Assembly: GCA_012845835.1 (NCBI GenBank)
Contig: JABAKD010000018.1
Coordinates: 1,054,001 to 1,118,000 of the forward strand
From: Undaria pinnatifida
Taxonomy: Eukaryota; Sar; Phaeophyceae; Laminariales; Alariaceae
Direction of reading: 5' to 3'
DNA: 64,000 nucleotides
Part shown: piece after piece, positions 33,386 to 46,139 of the stretch
How positions within the stretch are numbered: position 1 is the stretch's first letter
Layout: each line of letters starts with the position of its first letter
Program-made: the position numbers and the translations under genes
The notes under the pieces: model-generated
The model's input: only the letters and a program-made list of their open reading frames with translations
The model's database searches: none
What the model was told of the DNA's origin: nothing

Positions 33386-36300
33386 GTACATTCAGAAAAC
33401 ACTAATATGCAAGCATATATCAATAATACCAGTCGTCGGGGGTACGGACGTTTGGTTAGTGCCAAGAACGAGCTTTAATCGATGTTAGTGCACCCCACGA
33501 AGCGGTGATTCGATACCTATCTTTTTACATGTGCGTTGCATTCACATTATTATACATTATTCCCCGCATTCTACACGCTGCACAACCCATTACAGTCCGT
33601 TCCCATTCATATGCTGCGGTCGAGGCTAGGGCTGGGGCTCGGTGGCCAACACCTTCAAGAGAAAGGTACCAATCGCAAACACAGCAGTAAAGAAAGTTGG
33701 CCAAGCGGCCCTGATAGGGACAGCTTAGGCTATACCCACAATGGGACCCGAAGGGTGCGCCAGCTAGGGTTGGGCTGCGAAAGAAACTGAGTTAAATCGA
33801 CACACGACGCGTATGAAAATACGTGCAAGTCTGGTGAGCTAAAGCTTTATTCTCCCCAGGAAAAAAAAAAAAAAAAAAAAAGCGAACAGCGAATGCGTTA
33901 TCCAGGTACTCCGGTCACCGCTTCTTGGTGGCCCATGTAGCTCTATACTTTTCCGGGTAATAAATACAGTTTCTCACGAACAGCTTATGGAGTGTCCCGA
34001 AAAAACGAGCGTGTTTTTTTTTCCATCAGAGCGGCCACATGTTACCACCACTTACTCTTCTCTGTTTTCCCTTTGTCCGGAATCGCTGCTAAAGTATATT
34101 CACACAAAACCACAAGTGATCCCCTTTGTGTCTTGTTTCTTATTGTTGGTGTAGTGATACCAGTGCCGCCTGTGAAGGTGCTATTTGCAATCTCCGTCCT
34201 ATTCCACCCTTTCTTCCTCTGCCTGATGCTTTGGAATGCATGGGTATCGTTTCGTACGTCTGTTCTATTATGTGTCTCGAAAAGACCAGCCTCAATTTTT
34301 TATAGTTATGTTATCACAATACTGGTATAGTAGAGTTCTTTTGTTGCCGAATGAGGCCCCCACTGCTGTCAAATATTTATGTAGCGTGCCTTCCATGGTG
34401 GCCCGGTTCTGATGGTTCGTCTTTATGTTTTTCTATGTCTTTATTTATTTGTCGGCTCTTGGTATAGTCTATGGGTGCGCTGCTCAAGGCGTCGGAGTCC
34501 ACGAGTGCAGAACACCTCACGGGGAATGTGAATAACAATTTCTGTGTTTTTCGTCTTTGAAAAGGTGCGTTCTACAATCCTTCACGGCAGACACATCCCG
34601 GGATTCGATCTCAAGGGAAAATATGCAGATTGGCATATTTGAACAATGGCCTGCTTTGGATGTACCTTGCGCCTCGGTAAGGCATGCTGCGAGGCATGCC
34701 CAAGCAGGTTGTAACGAATGGGGGGTGGTCTTTCTGGCGGATGTACTCCCGGGCTCACCCTCAAGGAGTGACACCTTCTTGCTGCTGCGTGTGGCCGCGA
34801 GGCTTAGTCGTGGCGGTAGAGTTGGGCCGTACGTGGTGCGTTGGGCATGGTCACCTACGATTCGCGCGTCGTTTTTGGCAGCAGCGACGAAGCAATGCTT
34901 AATCGAGATGCTTGCGCGCAGAGGCAGGCGCCACCACGAGCCACATTACGGCGCAGCCTGGTTTTGAGTGGAGGGAACTGCGCCGACAGGAGGCTGGATT
35001 TGACGAAGAAGGAAGAGGGCGACTGAGCCTCGACGGGAATGAAAGAGAGACGGATTGCACTCTCCCTGAACGAGAACCTTTGTTTTTCAGACCAGCACCG
35101 CAAGCTACGAGGAGCATTTTGTTTTATGGGACGGGGTAAAAGGGGAACCGACTGGAATTGAGTGTCAACGAGAGCACGTGCGAAAGAGGGGGTCGAGTGA
35201 GTTAAGGATATGAGACGGGCATTGAGAACCACAGCATTAGGATGGCACACAGAGATCCACGAACCGCACGTATACCATCATGACGAGAGCAGCGATTTGT
35301 ATTTTTTTATATTTTCTTATACGAGGCAGTAGTATAACATGTTACTTACGTCACTGATTCTTGTAGAGTAGGTAGAGTTGTATAACCTTAATGGGGAACG
35401 ACCCCCCGCAATTTTCCACTTTCAGGCGCGGGAGTCGTAGCTGCGCTGCAACCTGTTAGATAACCGGGGAAGACGTTGCGGTTATTGATAGTTGTAAGGT
35501 TTTTTGGTTCGATTTCTCTTTTTTCACTGCATGCCCGCAGATCGTCACTCTGACAGCTTTCTAAAGAGCAGGCCCCTGTGTCTGTGCTCGCGATTTCCGT
35601 GCGGTTTGTACGGTGCAGACAGCCCAGCCGCTGTATGTAGTCTGTAGCCGTGAGTTGTTTATTTGTGGGAACGGGGATACTATGCCATTGTTGAGAAAGT
35701 TCACCCGGCCATGTGAGTCCAGTTTGCTCATTGGATCACTGCCCTTGTGCGTGTCCTTCGTATCGTGCGTATTTAGGCGGGAAAGCGTAGTATTTCCTGG
35801 ACAAATTTCGACTTTATTTGGTTTTTCGGATCCTTCTAGTGCTCCAGCACCATTGTGTGACCGCGGACTCTTAACGTTTGACAATAGTTCATGTGAGACA
35901 ACAACAACAATCTTGCCTCTCTTGATACGGGTGAGTTCCGTCATATTACGCCCGTCTTTCGAGGCGGCCATTTACCGGAGTTCGACAGACCAATCGTACC
36001 AGATAGGTAGAGTATAGTTCACACGTTACGTAGGTTTTTTGGCTGTTTTAGGTCGTTTGTGTTTTATTTAATCAAATAGTGCGAGGGCGTCGGCCCAATC
36101 AAAATGTACTGTCTGAAGCCGCTAGAGGCTCCAACCCGATCACGGCGTTCAATAGCGTTTAGAAGGAACTGACAATAAAAGAGTAAAAGCACCTCAAAAA
36201 TTATAATAAATTTCATACTTACTCTTGTACGAATTGTGGTGGATGAGAACATCGCTAAGGCTACCGCGTATTTCCACCCATCTACATCCAACGAAACCAG

Positions 36301-36715
36301 TGTGCGTGATGATGCGTCATATAGACGAGCTTTGCCGTTACAGACTGCGAGACGGAAATACACGTTGCACATACACCAAGGTGATTAAATCACGCAATAA
36401 TAGCAACACCGATAAGCACGCGGACATCGAGTAGATGTCCCGTATTCAGCGGGAGGGAGCGGTGAGGTATTAGGTTTGTGGCGTAATATCCAAAATCAAT
36501 GGGGCGCGGTTGTAGTTCTTACTGATTTTGTCTGCGTTCTGTGTTTTTTTTTGGCATCGCCTGGACTTTCTGCTGCATGTGGAGTACGACAAGCCGTAAG
36601 ATTCGTTTAACGAATCGGATTACAGCTGCACGTTCCTGGCTGAAATTTTCTGCTCGGTTGAGCTACCAAACAATAGTAGAACTATCGATTAGTACAATAT
36701 TTTTATAACATTTTT
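33386..36715. other. Gene-poor stretch
   Basis: A short family R fragment (AAATCGACACACGACGCG onward) lies at about 33792-33860, just before a 20-base A-run. A GC-rich block at 34550-35250 has overlapping frames of about 130 codons on both strands without recognisable motifs. No gene is called. Confidence 0.4.
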
Positions 36716-36719
36716 TTAT

Positions 36720-36847
36720 TAGGACTGAGGCATGGAAGCGTTGGTCGAATTTTGGGGGGGCGAATGTGTTCGAGTCAGGTTGAGATACTGAGCTCTTCAC
36801 CATATGAGCTCCAACTTGTCCGTCGCAGCCGTACCGTGGGATGACCA
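36720..36847. mobile_element. Family M2 fragment, left end missing
   Basis: Contains GGACTGAGGCATGGAAGCGT, AGATACTGAGCTCTTCACCA and the right terminus CCGTACCGTGGGATGACC, aligning with the right half of the M2 copy at 6376-6621. Confidence 0.65.
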
Positions 36848-36935
36848 GTAACGCCCCCCCTGTCGACTAGTCGGCGCTGGCATTTCAAATCCCCCTAAAA
36901 TTGACTATATTTTATTCTTCACCCGTGGACAAAAT

Positions 36936-37025
36936 ATGGCCGTGGAGTTCGGCTGGGTTACAGGGTATGCTATGTGCTGCATGGCCGTTAAATTCGGCTG
37001 GGTTACAGGGTATTCTATGTGCTGC
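36936..37025. repeat. 45-bp tandem repeat, two units
   Basis: Units 36936-36980 and 36981-37025 differ at four or five positions. The period is 15 codons, so the repeat stays in frame on either strand (MAVEFGWVTGYAMCC then MAVKFGWVTGYSMCC on +). There is no evidence that it is translated. Confidence 0.85.
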
Positions 37026-37672
37026 ATGCCGAGGGCGTGCAAGCAGAAAAAGCCACCCGAACACATGAACGCGCAACAACCGACACGACCCATAAATGGT
37101 ACCTCGCAAGCCGTTTGGTGTGCCATCTGGCCAATGTATATTGCGTTTGTTACTGCGTAACTGAACAGCCTTGGTACGCTGCCGCGCTGTATTTGCGATG
37201 TGTACGACGTATCTCTGACTTTCATTTTGTATTCCGAGATCTCGCATCCCTTACGACTAAATACTGGCCCGGAATTCGATTGTGCTGTATGTAGGTGGGC
37301 AGGAAAAAAACTATCGGTTTGACGAACACACGCACAAACACGATGGGCTGTCGCCTAGCATAGTCAGTGTTTGCTCTAGCAACCCATGCCTTGGTTTCAA
37401 CTTGGGCCGTTGCATTCAAGGCACGACGAAACATATACCGGCACGAGAAGATAGGGCCGATGACGTCGAAACGTTTGTAGTGTATTGTAGAGATGACGAA
37501 TTCAAACTGCCTGAAACGATAAAAGAACCTTGAACGTAAGTGATCTATACTACTGTTTGCAGCGATCAATTCAAAATTATTCAGACTTGGTTAATACATT
37601 TTGACATTTTATGGGAGTTTTACAGCAACCAACCGTGTATTGTTCAGTTGCCTGAAATGCCCTTCGCCATTT

Positions 37673-37981
37673 AACAGAGTGTGCGAAACCCCTTGGCCAG
37701 CCCTGTGAGAGGAGCTCGTCAGAACGGTCATGCTCCATCTCATGCCTTCGGGTGGGCGCAAAAAGCGATATACGCTGGCTCTATGGTGATTTCTCTAGAT
37801 GCTGGCTACCGAGGCGATGCCGAGGACTTCCAGCCTGAGCGACAGCTCATTCGAAGGCTGCTGTACAGCCCCACAGGACTGTCATTTTTTTTTTTTTGAG
37901 TTGTACATAATTGGTTTGCTTTCTAAAAAAACCGTCCGTTCTCATTTTAGGCTCCGTTCCCATTTTTTGGAAAACTCTGTT
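37673..37981. mobile_element. 309-bp TIR element, family M4, internally deleted, ATTT target duplication
   Basis: It matches the copy at 12973-13367, but after the first seven terminal bases (AACAGAG) jumps into the interior at GTGCGAAACCCCTTGGCCAG, losing most of the left TIR. ATTT flanks both sides (37669-37672 and 37982-37985). The 3' TIR ends GGAAAACTCTGTT. Confidence 0.9.
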
Positions 37982-37985
37982 ATTT

Positions 37986-40115
37986 GTTGGCGTACGAAAG
38001 ATAGAGTTTAATACACCGCTCCAGGATTGATGCTCTGGACAGGAAAGGTCGTTCAAGCATTCTGCAGCCCCATTCCCACTTACTAACACCACCTCTTGTC
38101 CTATCCAAAAAGGTTTGTTTACGCACAGAAGTGTTCTTCCCACAATGGGTTGCAGAGCTGAAACGGTCGGCACCACCCAGGAAGATGCAGTGTCACGCAG
38201 TACGCACCACAAATTTGAAAGCCTATGTACGGACCCCAGCGGAGCACTGGCGGTTTGTGGGCTGAAAAAGCAGAAGCACAACCGCGGACTGTCTAATAGC
38301 ATGTTTAGGGTGTCCCCGATCCACTGGGGGTGGTGAGATAGATGTAAAGATACACGGCGTGATTTTCGTTTTGCTTGAAACGCCCTTCAGGCGTGTTTTC
38401 TTTGCCCGTGGAGGGATAGACAAAGCAGGCACGAAAGCGGCCCTCGAGGCACGCTTTTTCAGATAAGTGGTTCGTTTATTATTTGAGGCATGCGAGCGTA
38501 GTTCCAGGACCCTTGGCGCACTCTGCGGGAATAGCTTATCAGTAAACTGAGCACGTAGTTGCGGACACCGCTGTTTGCGAGCGTGCACGTGACGAGTGAG
38601 GTGCCGGCATGATCTTTTCAAGGTTGTTCGGGCAGCCGAGTTTCTACCGGAATCTAGAACACACTTAATAAACTGCGTCAATACATCAATTTTGTTAATA
38701 TTTATTTTTTATTTGATTGACAAATTTTTCCAAGTGTGTTATAGATGTCGGTAGAAACTCTGCTGCACGAACAACCTTGATGGCAACTTGTGTAATAAAT
38801 TTAATACTTTATCTTCATCTCAGTTAGTATCATCGCACTAATCTCGCGCTCCATCCCAGTAGTAACTCAGATCCGGGGTCGCATTGCCGGCCGTCCGCCC
38901 CCCTCCCCACCATGCTTCGCGCCTTCCATTGTTATTGTCAATGAAATCAACATTTTCCTTCTCCGTCGACTCGCGTCGAATTGTGCGCACCAATGCTGCC
39001 AGGCGTTATCATCATAGCTATCTCAGCAGTTGACCCCTTTTTTGCAGTTTCAAAAACAATGTGAAATCTCACGACGGTGGGGGTCGAACTCAATGTGCAA
39101 ACGCCAGTGGTATATATCGATAACCACTAGACACATCGACCCCACCAAGGCAAAATGCATATATGTAATCAAACGTGCCCACTACGTTTGTTTGAAGAAG
39201 CAATCAAAGTTAAACGCGGAGTCTTCGCGATGTTTTCTGCCTTTGGCATTTCAAAGTAATCTGGGATTGTTCGGCAAACGGTCTTCTCCTGTTCAATCCG
39301 GTTCACAGCAGCAGTAGCCTTGTGAACATTGGCCACACAACAGACACGAAGGTTTTGAAAATATCCCTCCATCATCCGCCGCACATGCTTTGACACACCG
39401 CTGTCTAAAATTGAGCTTCGGAAAACCCGAGAGGTTTGTATGGCTGGCGTGTGGAGCTAGTAGTTCGAGAGAAGGGTTTTCTGCAATTACCCAAACATTT
39501 AGCTGTTTTCCAGGTGAATCTGTCTGAGTTATCAAGCTGTACGAAAACTGTCGTTCCCTACAAAGCGCCAAACCAACAAAGACATACACATCGACGCCAT
39601 AGGCCGAAGAAGTCACGGCGTCCTTGTATTCATTTTTTTGCTTATCCCTTCTGCTATCTGGCCCGATTTGATCAGCCAAATCGACCTCAGATCAAAGGAT
39701 GGAGCGTTGGACGCACTTTCGTAGCGAGGACGATGTAGTAGTGTCGATGCGGTGCTTTGGCCGTCATCGACGCGGCCCTTTGTGCTGATGCACCACCTGT
39801 ACAAAAATCTCGTCATAAACCTGTTGACATGTGTATATTTAGTTCCTCCGGTAGTACAACCAACCATCGTGCCAGTGTTGGGTCGTTTAGAAGCGTGCTT
39901 TCAAAGAGGTAAAACTATATGTAATGCTGTTTGAAGAGGTAGAGCGATCTCTGTCCCGAATCGAGTGAAATTCTTCGTGATTGGGTCTAAACCGTCTTTC
40001 TTTTTTCCAACGTACGACAATAAACTATATTTTTGATCACGTTTCACATTTTTTCTTCTTCTCGGAGCTGCTGTGTTTTCAAAAATTATGTATGCACACT
40101 TTCATACGTATCTCA
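37986..40115. other. Gene-poor stretch
   Basis: Minus-strand frames at 38223-38681 and 39293-39679 reach 152 and 128 codons but show no recognisable family. A segment near 39080-39140 has tRNA-like elements on the minus strand but does not fold as a tRNA. No feature is called. Confidence 0.4.
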
Positions 40116-40909
40116 GGCCATTTCTTGAGCAGTCGGATTCCTCCAGTCGAAAACGGCCCTTTTCGACTGGATTTTTTTCCACTGGATTCTTCTGGTCCTT
40201 CTTCTTACCGTCCGTCGAGTCGATTTTATAGTTTTTGTATTCTTCCTAGAGGCGGTTGGTGTGAGGGAGTACTGCTGTACATAAGTCGAAACCGGTTGGC
40301 AGCTCTGTGCTTCGCGCTTTGTCTGCGAGCAACGGCTCGGCGAACCCTCGTCCCAGCGAGTTGGTGGCTTAGCCAAAGGCCGTCAAAGCTATGTTCGTGG
40401 AGTTGCACTCAGCCGAAACCCGCCAAAGCTACAGCAGCCGCAGCCGCTGTTGGCAGCATGGGATCGGGACCGCGCGCTGCTGTCGTCGTGTGATACACGC
40501 TGCTGGCGAGCAAAACTAGAAATGCGTCACGCGGACTTGCTGCGAGAAGCAACAGCTGGAATAGCCAAGCGAGCGTCAGCGCCTTGTATGATGCTGCAGT
40601 GTGGTACTTAGTATAGATGTGTGGCTGTGTGGCCGTGTGGGTGTGTGTTTGGTGGTGGGATGAGCGATGCAATCGGTTTGAAAAATACGTGTAAAACTTT
40701 TTCGATTTAGTTTTTCGACTGGAGGATCAAGTCGAAAAAGTCGAGTTTTTTTGGACTTTTTCGACTTGATCCTCCAGTCGGAATTCTCAGTCGAAAAAAA
40801 TTGAGTCGATGGAAAAAGCCATTTTTCGACTGAGTAAGAAAGCCCGACTTGGACTTCAGTCGAAAAAGGACGTTTTCGACTGACAAATCCGACTGCATAA
40901 GAAATGGCC
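40116..40909. mobile_element. 794-bp TIR element, family M3, with TCA target duplication
   Basis: The second copy of the M3 type. It starts GGCCATTTCTTGAGCAGTCG and ends GACTGCATAAGAAATGGCC. TCA flanks both sides (40113-40115 and 40910-40912), a 3-bp duplication. It carries the same CAGTCGAAAA/TTTTCGACTG hairpins near both ends, including a long one around 40729-40775 where a sequence and its complement are adjacent. Confidence 0.88.
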
Positions 40910-41090
40910 TCATTCTCGCATTCGTGTGCAAGGTTGACAATTTGTGCGGTCTGACAAATGAAAAGGGTGGAAAGGTGACCGCTTCACGACGGCAAAATAT
41001 TTATACACCCTTAGCGACCCTTATCGGTGTACATAATGAGCCATGCATCCCCTACCCATAGTACTGACATTATCACGTACACACCCCCTA

Positions 41091-41606
41091 TGATATTCGG
41101 GCTAGGTTAGGGCTTAGCCTTCTGGTCGGGTTGGGGCTTCTGGTACCAGACATGTCGGTACGCTACTTCTCCAACACTGCTGCAGCATGCTGTATTTAAC
41201 ATAAAATAGCGCTAGAGCCCCGGGTTTTGACTTGTAGTTATTGGTATGTTTTAGGGAGATAGACTAGGAAAGATCAAGCGCCTTGTTTTGTTTGGGGGGA
41301 TGGGTGCCACGGTCAAGCACTGTGACTGCTTTGCGCTGCTGCTTTGCTCAAACAGCAGCTAGGGTTAGGCCCCAACCCCGAAACCACGACACATACGCAC
41401 GACCTATGCAGCATATGATCCGCACGCTCTGAATTATGCACACTGGGGCTTGCATGCTGCCAGAGTAAACGCCAGGAACTTGGCAACCCTATTTAGTGTA
41501 CTACAACAGCAGTAGCTGTAGTAGTGTACCGACATGCCCGATACCAGAGGTCCCAACCCGACCAGAAGCCTAATCCACAACTAACCGTGCTTAGTCCCAA
41601 TATCAC
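41091..41606. mobile_element. Possible 516-bp TIR element
   Basis: The left end (TGATATTCGGGCTAGGTTAG, then CTTCTGGTCGGGTTGGG and CATGTCGGTAC) reappears inverted at the right end (GTACCGACATG, CCCAACCCGACCAGAAG, TCCCAATATCA). The arms are about 75-80 bp with small gaps. No second copy was seen and no target duplication is evident. Confidence 0.6.
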
Positions 41607-41899
41607 AAGGGTTGCTTTCAACGTGTGTGTACATATTCAATTAACTACTTCGGGTAGGGGTGCATGGGTTATTTACACCGCTAAGGTTGTAAATATTTGT
41701 TTCGCCATTATGGGGTCACCTTCCACCCTTTTCCTTTGGCGGACCGCACAACATGTAAACCTTGAACACGAGTGCAAGTGTAAGATAGGTAGGTGTGCAT
41801 ACCTTGTATGCGCACCTAGGTGTGAATGCAATTATTTCGCTCCACATGCGAGGGGAACGTCATAAAAAATAGAAGAAACGGTGCATATTTATCGGACAT

Positions 41900-42275
41900 A
41901 GATATTGAGTTTCCCCCTCTCTACTACGCCGCCGCCCCTAGCCCCCGGCCCCCACGTCGTAAAACATATTCGCCCTCCCCTCACCGGTTGTACCACTGAC
42001 AGGATACCGTTGATAAAATTGCCGCCTTTCTTTTAACGGCTATCAGTTTGTGTACCCCTAAAACACGGGTTTTATACTATCCGGGCACAGATTGACCAAC
42101 ATCGCCCTGTTGACCCTGTTAAAGCTACATTGTAGTTTCAAAGGGAGTCGCCGACCTATATATTTAATGAGGACGCACAACCAGTAATGCGCGCGATCGG
42201 AGCATCACACACAGCTTGCAAAGATAACCTTCGTCGAAATTATCGATATCAGAGCCGGAGTGTCGTACGAGTAAT
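41900..42275 (+). repeat. Family R copy, diverged
   Basis: C-rich lead, then the TTTTATACTATCCGGGCACAG module and a core through GATCGGAGCATCACACACAG, ending near GAGCCGGAGTGTCG. It has more substitutions than most copies, so it is probably older. Confidence 0.8.
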
Positions 42276-44802
42276 ATTTTAATAGGTTATACCGTGCATT
42301 GTTACCGCTGAACGGGCGAACAATACATACATCAGTAAGGGAAATCCGGGCGTGAGGTCGTGCATGTTGCCCTCACGGATTGCGTTACCATGGGTAGGTC
42401 CGTACAGTAAAACCTTTCAACCTGTTCACGTGGGGAGTATACCCCGTCGCTCATTATTATCAAGAATAGAACGTCCGCCATTTTTTGTCACCACCTTGTC
42501 TCATTTCCGTCTCGTTGTGGCATTGGTTTACCCCGGGCCGGTTCTAGAAGAATACCGACGGACGACTGGCATGGCTCGGGACTGCTGCTTCTTGTTTTGT
42601 AGTTTCCATGAGAGGCCAGAGCAAGGATGCGCGATACTGTAGTGTGTGTCAATGCCCCAATATCTTATATGTAGTTTTAGCGCCCCTGAAACACGTTACT
42701 CTGCGTATGTGTTTCTTGTGGAGCTAGTGTAGAGACGAACGCGAGTGTAGGGAAGTCGCTTTTTTAAGGGTGTCCCTTTCAGCGTCTAAAGGTCAATCGC
42801 CCGAGAGAGTTTCTACTGGGAAATCTTTCGTTCTATATTTTATTTCAAATATTGCTCTAAACACGCGCCATAAAGCGTCAAGTCCGTTGCACCAACAAAC
42901 CAAGATAATGTCGCGAATTGGGGGAACGTAAAAAAAATGAAAATGGCGATATCCCCTTTATGAAGAGCTAGTCAAGATGAACCCTGGTGGGCCACGGATA
43001 AGAAGCAGTTTGCTTTTCTTACCTGGCCTGTGCATGCAAATAATTTTGAGTGTTGCATGTCATTGTAGCTCTGCCAGATGATAGATATACGGATGGGTAT
43101 ACCTAGTCATGCAATCCGTACTCAGTTGGGCTGGGGCAGTAACTTCAAATATCATGAGTGGGTCTTTTAGTCATTTTGACGACACTCTTGTTCATCTCGG
43201 CCACCACGGTTGCTGTGCTCTCGTTTTCGTGATATTTCCATTCTTAGACAAGTTCCAGACGTAGACTAAACCATGGTATCAACCCAATTCCAAGGTGTTG
43301 GCAGCAACCCCGACTCAGAGACGGACAGGCAACACGATCGATCGCCCTTCGCGCGTGTGGTTTCCGGTCGCTGATTTCAATATCTAAGCGTGACAGCCCT
43401 GCCACTGGCGACACGTTTGGTCTTGAAGTCGTCGACAGAGCGCAGAAGAAAAAAAAACGCAGTGATGTGTATCACTGAAGGAGGCCGCCGCGGTGGCCTA
43501 CGGCAGACACCGCGGATAAAACAGAATAATGTAGAACCGACATGGTCTATGTGGCCCTAAATATTTAATATATTTTCGAAACGATATACAGTTCGAAATA
43601 TTTGAAGCACTTTGTAAAACGAATTAATAGGGCAAACTATGGTATCGAAACCCTAAGAAACGCGACGTGTACAGGTTCCTGTCCCGACCTTTGGTGCGTC
43701 GCCGGAGAAGCGAAAGTCCTCTCTCTATTATCCAGATATTCCTCATATGGCGCTATTGAAACATAACATTTTTGAGTAAAAGTATCATGGAAACCTAGCA
43801 GGCGTTACTGATCATTGTATATCTTCTTCTTTTTTTTTTCAGCGGGCGGCATGCCAATTACAACAGGTATACCGCAGTGGCGGTGCGTTCACAACCGCAG
43901 CATTGTCGAAAAATACCACGTCGATTAAACTTAATTAGGCTTCTTTCTTGAAATGTACACCAGTCTGCTAGTGTATTCGTGACCCGACGAGCCCTACCAT
44001 GATATATGAATGCCCTCTCTCTGAATGAAATATTTCACTATTTCATGAATGATGGCGCTCCGGTGACACCAAATTGTCTGGATGTCTAGATATATGTTTT
44101 ATAGACTCGTTTTCGGTGTATTCCTAGGCCTTCTGGTCGGTCACCGGTGGCTTTTTTGACTTGACTAAATGTCGGTGTTCGGGTGCCAAAAAAAAAGTTT
44201 GTGCGTGAAATATAGATGTGTTAAAGTGTTGTGCGTCATTACCTAGTTTGAGTTTTTCCCCCGTACCCTGTGTCACTGACGAGACGCTTCCTACAGATTG
44301 TTCAAGCCCTACCTTTCTTTTTACTGGTCGCAATCGCTTCACAGTTAGCCCCCGAAGAACATTTTTAACTTTGGCGGTTTTGAAGTTTGAGACCTACCGT
44401 ATCGCCTGGAATATTCGATGCTCCCGGCAACACCGACGTTATCGTTCAACTGTCCTGTCGCAAACGAGAGACCTCCGCGAACAAAAAAAATATACGCGAT
44501 GATCTATTTTTCATGGCATTCTTCGTCGTGTCGAGCAGCCAATGAAACCTTCGAATACAGAAAATATTTAGTTTGACGGCGCCGCGGGTGGGGCCCTATG
44601 CGCAAAATGAGTGGTTATAAAAAAATAAAAATGTCGTCGGGTTTGCGACGAGAAGTCAGTATTGACACTACCTGTTTCAAAGAATTTCCACTGCTGCTTG
44701 ACTCTGCTTTTCAGAAGAAGCTATAGATTAGTGTTTGTCGAAAACCATGAAGTCGTCTGCATATAATGCGGTTGTTTTTGTGCTATCGCCTTTTCGTTTC
44801 AG
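42276..44802. other. No recognisable gene; upstream tyrosinase exon(s) expected but not found
   Basis: The first tyrosinase exon at 44803 begins in phase 1, so at least one upstream exon, probably with a signal peptide, must exist. No candidate with matching phase and a convincing donor was found here or further upstream. Confidence 0.4.
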
Positions 44803-45043
44803 GGCTTCTTAAATCACCCCCGGTGACAGATGGGTTACCCCAAGACGGCGGTACTACTGCTGTGGAAGATACCTCCCCACAATTCACCTGCTCAAACGAG
44901 TACAACGATGTACAGGGATCCGCATGGCAGCACTTGGCGGAGCCGTTCCGAGAAACAACGCTCGAGGCAAGCTCGACGGTGGGGGATCCCGTGAAGAATG
45001 TCTTCATCTGGACGTTCGACGATAATACTGTCCTCGAGGGCAG
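44803..45043 (+). CDS. Tyrosinase-like protein, exon 1 of those found (N-terminal domain)
   Basis: Tyrosinases are type-3 copper oxidases that hydroxylate or oxidise phenols. This 241-bp exon follows TTTCGTTTCAG (intron phase 1) and ends GGCAG|GTGACC (phase 2). It encodes a hydrophilic lead, then CSNEYNDVQGSAWQHLAEPF and VFIWTFDDNTVLEG. This W-x-H-L/x-E-P ... W-T-(F/V) pattern recalls the immunoglobulin- or PKD-like segment placed before the copper domain in tyrosinase-like proteins of stramenopiles; that comparison is from memory of the family. The split Arg codon (AG|G) is completed exactly by the exon at 49130. The protein start lies upstream and was not found. Confidence 0.8.
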
Positions 45044-46139
45044 GTGACCACCCTGCCACAGCTGTGTTTGGATCAGGTGTCAGCCGTTCATTACTACAAC
45101 ACCCTACGGCAGGAAAGCACGATCAGTAATAAAAGGATTAAAGAAAAAACTAAATATACTAACCATAGTTATCGCAACTGGTGTTGGCTTGGTTTTTCAA
45201 CGCCGGAAAAATCGGTGTATGTCTACACGGTAGATTGTAGATTGCCGTAGACCTACATCAACGTTAGTCGACCCCGAGAACACAGTGTCTTCAGTTGTTC
45301 CTTAGAAGATGATGCTGTTGGAGGACAGGTGGTCAAGGCAATTGCCGTTCCAGACGGGTATTACTTTGTGCATCAGTATATTGACCTCTAGAATATAATG
45401 GTTCTCTAAAATACAAGACAGGGTAGACTACATCGGAGCGTTTTGTACCAGCAATTGAAGCACAATTTTGAATCATACCGAGAGACAACGATGGCGGCAT
45501 GCTCAACGGGACGGATCCTTTCGAGATGAAACCGTTCTAGAGGGAAGCGGGGCTGCCACATGTATGGCCGGAGTTGTTGAGTTCGCTTGTTTCGAGAAGC
45601 AGCACGCCCCGCTGTGAGCATGTATATATTGCGTGTAGTTGTAGAGCTCTGCGTGTGAACCGGATGAGTATGGTAGGATGGTTAGTATGTACCGTACAAT
45701 GACCAAGACTTCGGTAGCGGGGTCACGTTTCGGGACATGTTTCGACGTGGCATGTTGTCACTCGGTCCCATTGCGGTGCTAAGCTTTCGTGCGGCTGAAA
45801 TTAGGGAAGCGAAACCTCAATGTGATGGTGAGCAACCATACGCTGACTAATTCTACGATAGCCCCCCCGAAACCCAGCGATTTTATTCAACAAACGTTTC
45901 GTTGCTGCTCGATACGAGCAAGGGTGCTATTAAAAGGATATCTTGCTATACTGCCATGCTAAAGAATGACAAAGGACTGATGACGTCGGGGTCGCAAGAG
46001 GCACCTGATTCGAGGAAATACGGCCGTGGGCTGGTTTCAAAACCGACGCTTTTGATAAACAATAGTTGGCGGGGACACCGTAGAACGGCTCGACTGCCCC
46101 TGAATTATTGCCCGAAATCATGTTTGTCGGTGAGGTGCA

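Noticed and set aside
33992-34330. Hydrophobic 112-codon frame
   Set aside because: T-rich DNA gives Phe/Leu/Val-rich translations; there is no family motif and no splice or codon signal.
39076-39146. tRNA-like segment on the minus strand (CTAGTGGTTATC and GAGTTCGACCCC)
   Set aside because: The acceptor and D-arm can be drawn, but the T-stem and anticodon stem do not pair, so it is not a tRNA gene; at most a chance or SINE-like relic.
45300-45545. Segments resembling the end of tyrosinase exon 1 (GATGATGCTGTTGGAGGACA and GATGAAACCGTTCTAGAGGG)
   Set aside because: The similarity is short and gapped, and no consistent frame or acceptor accompanies it, so an exon duplication cannot be supported.
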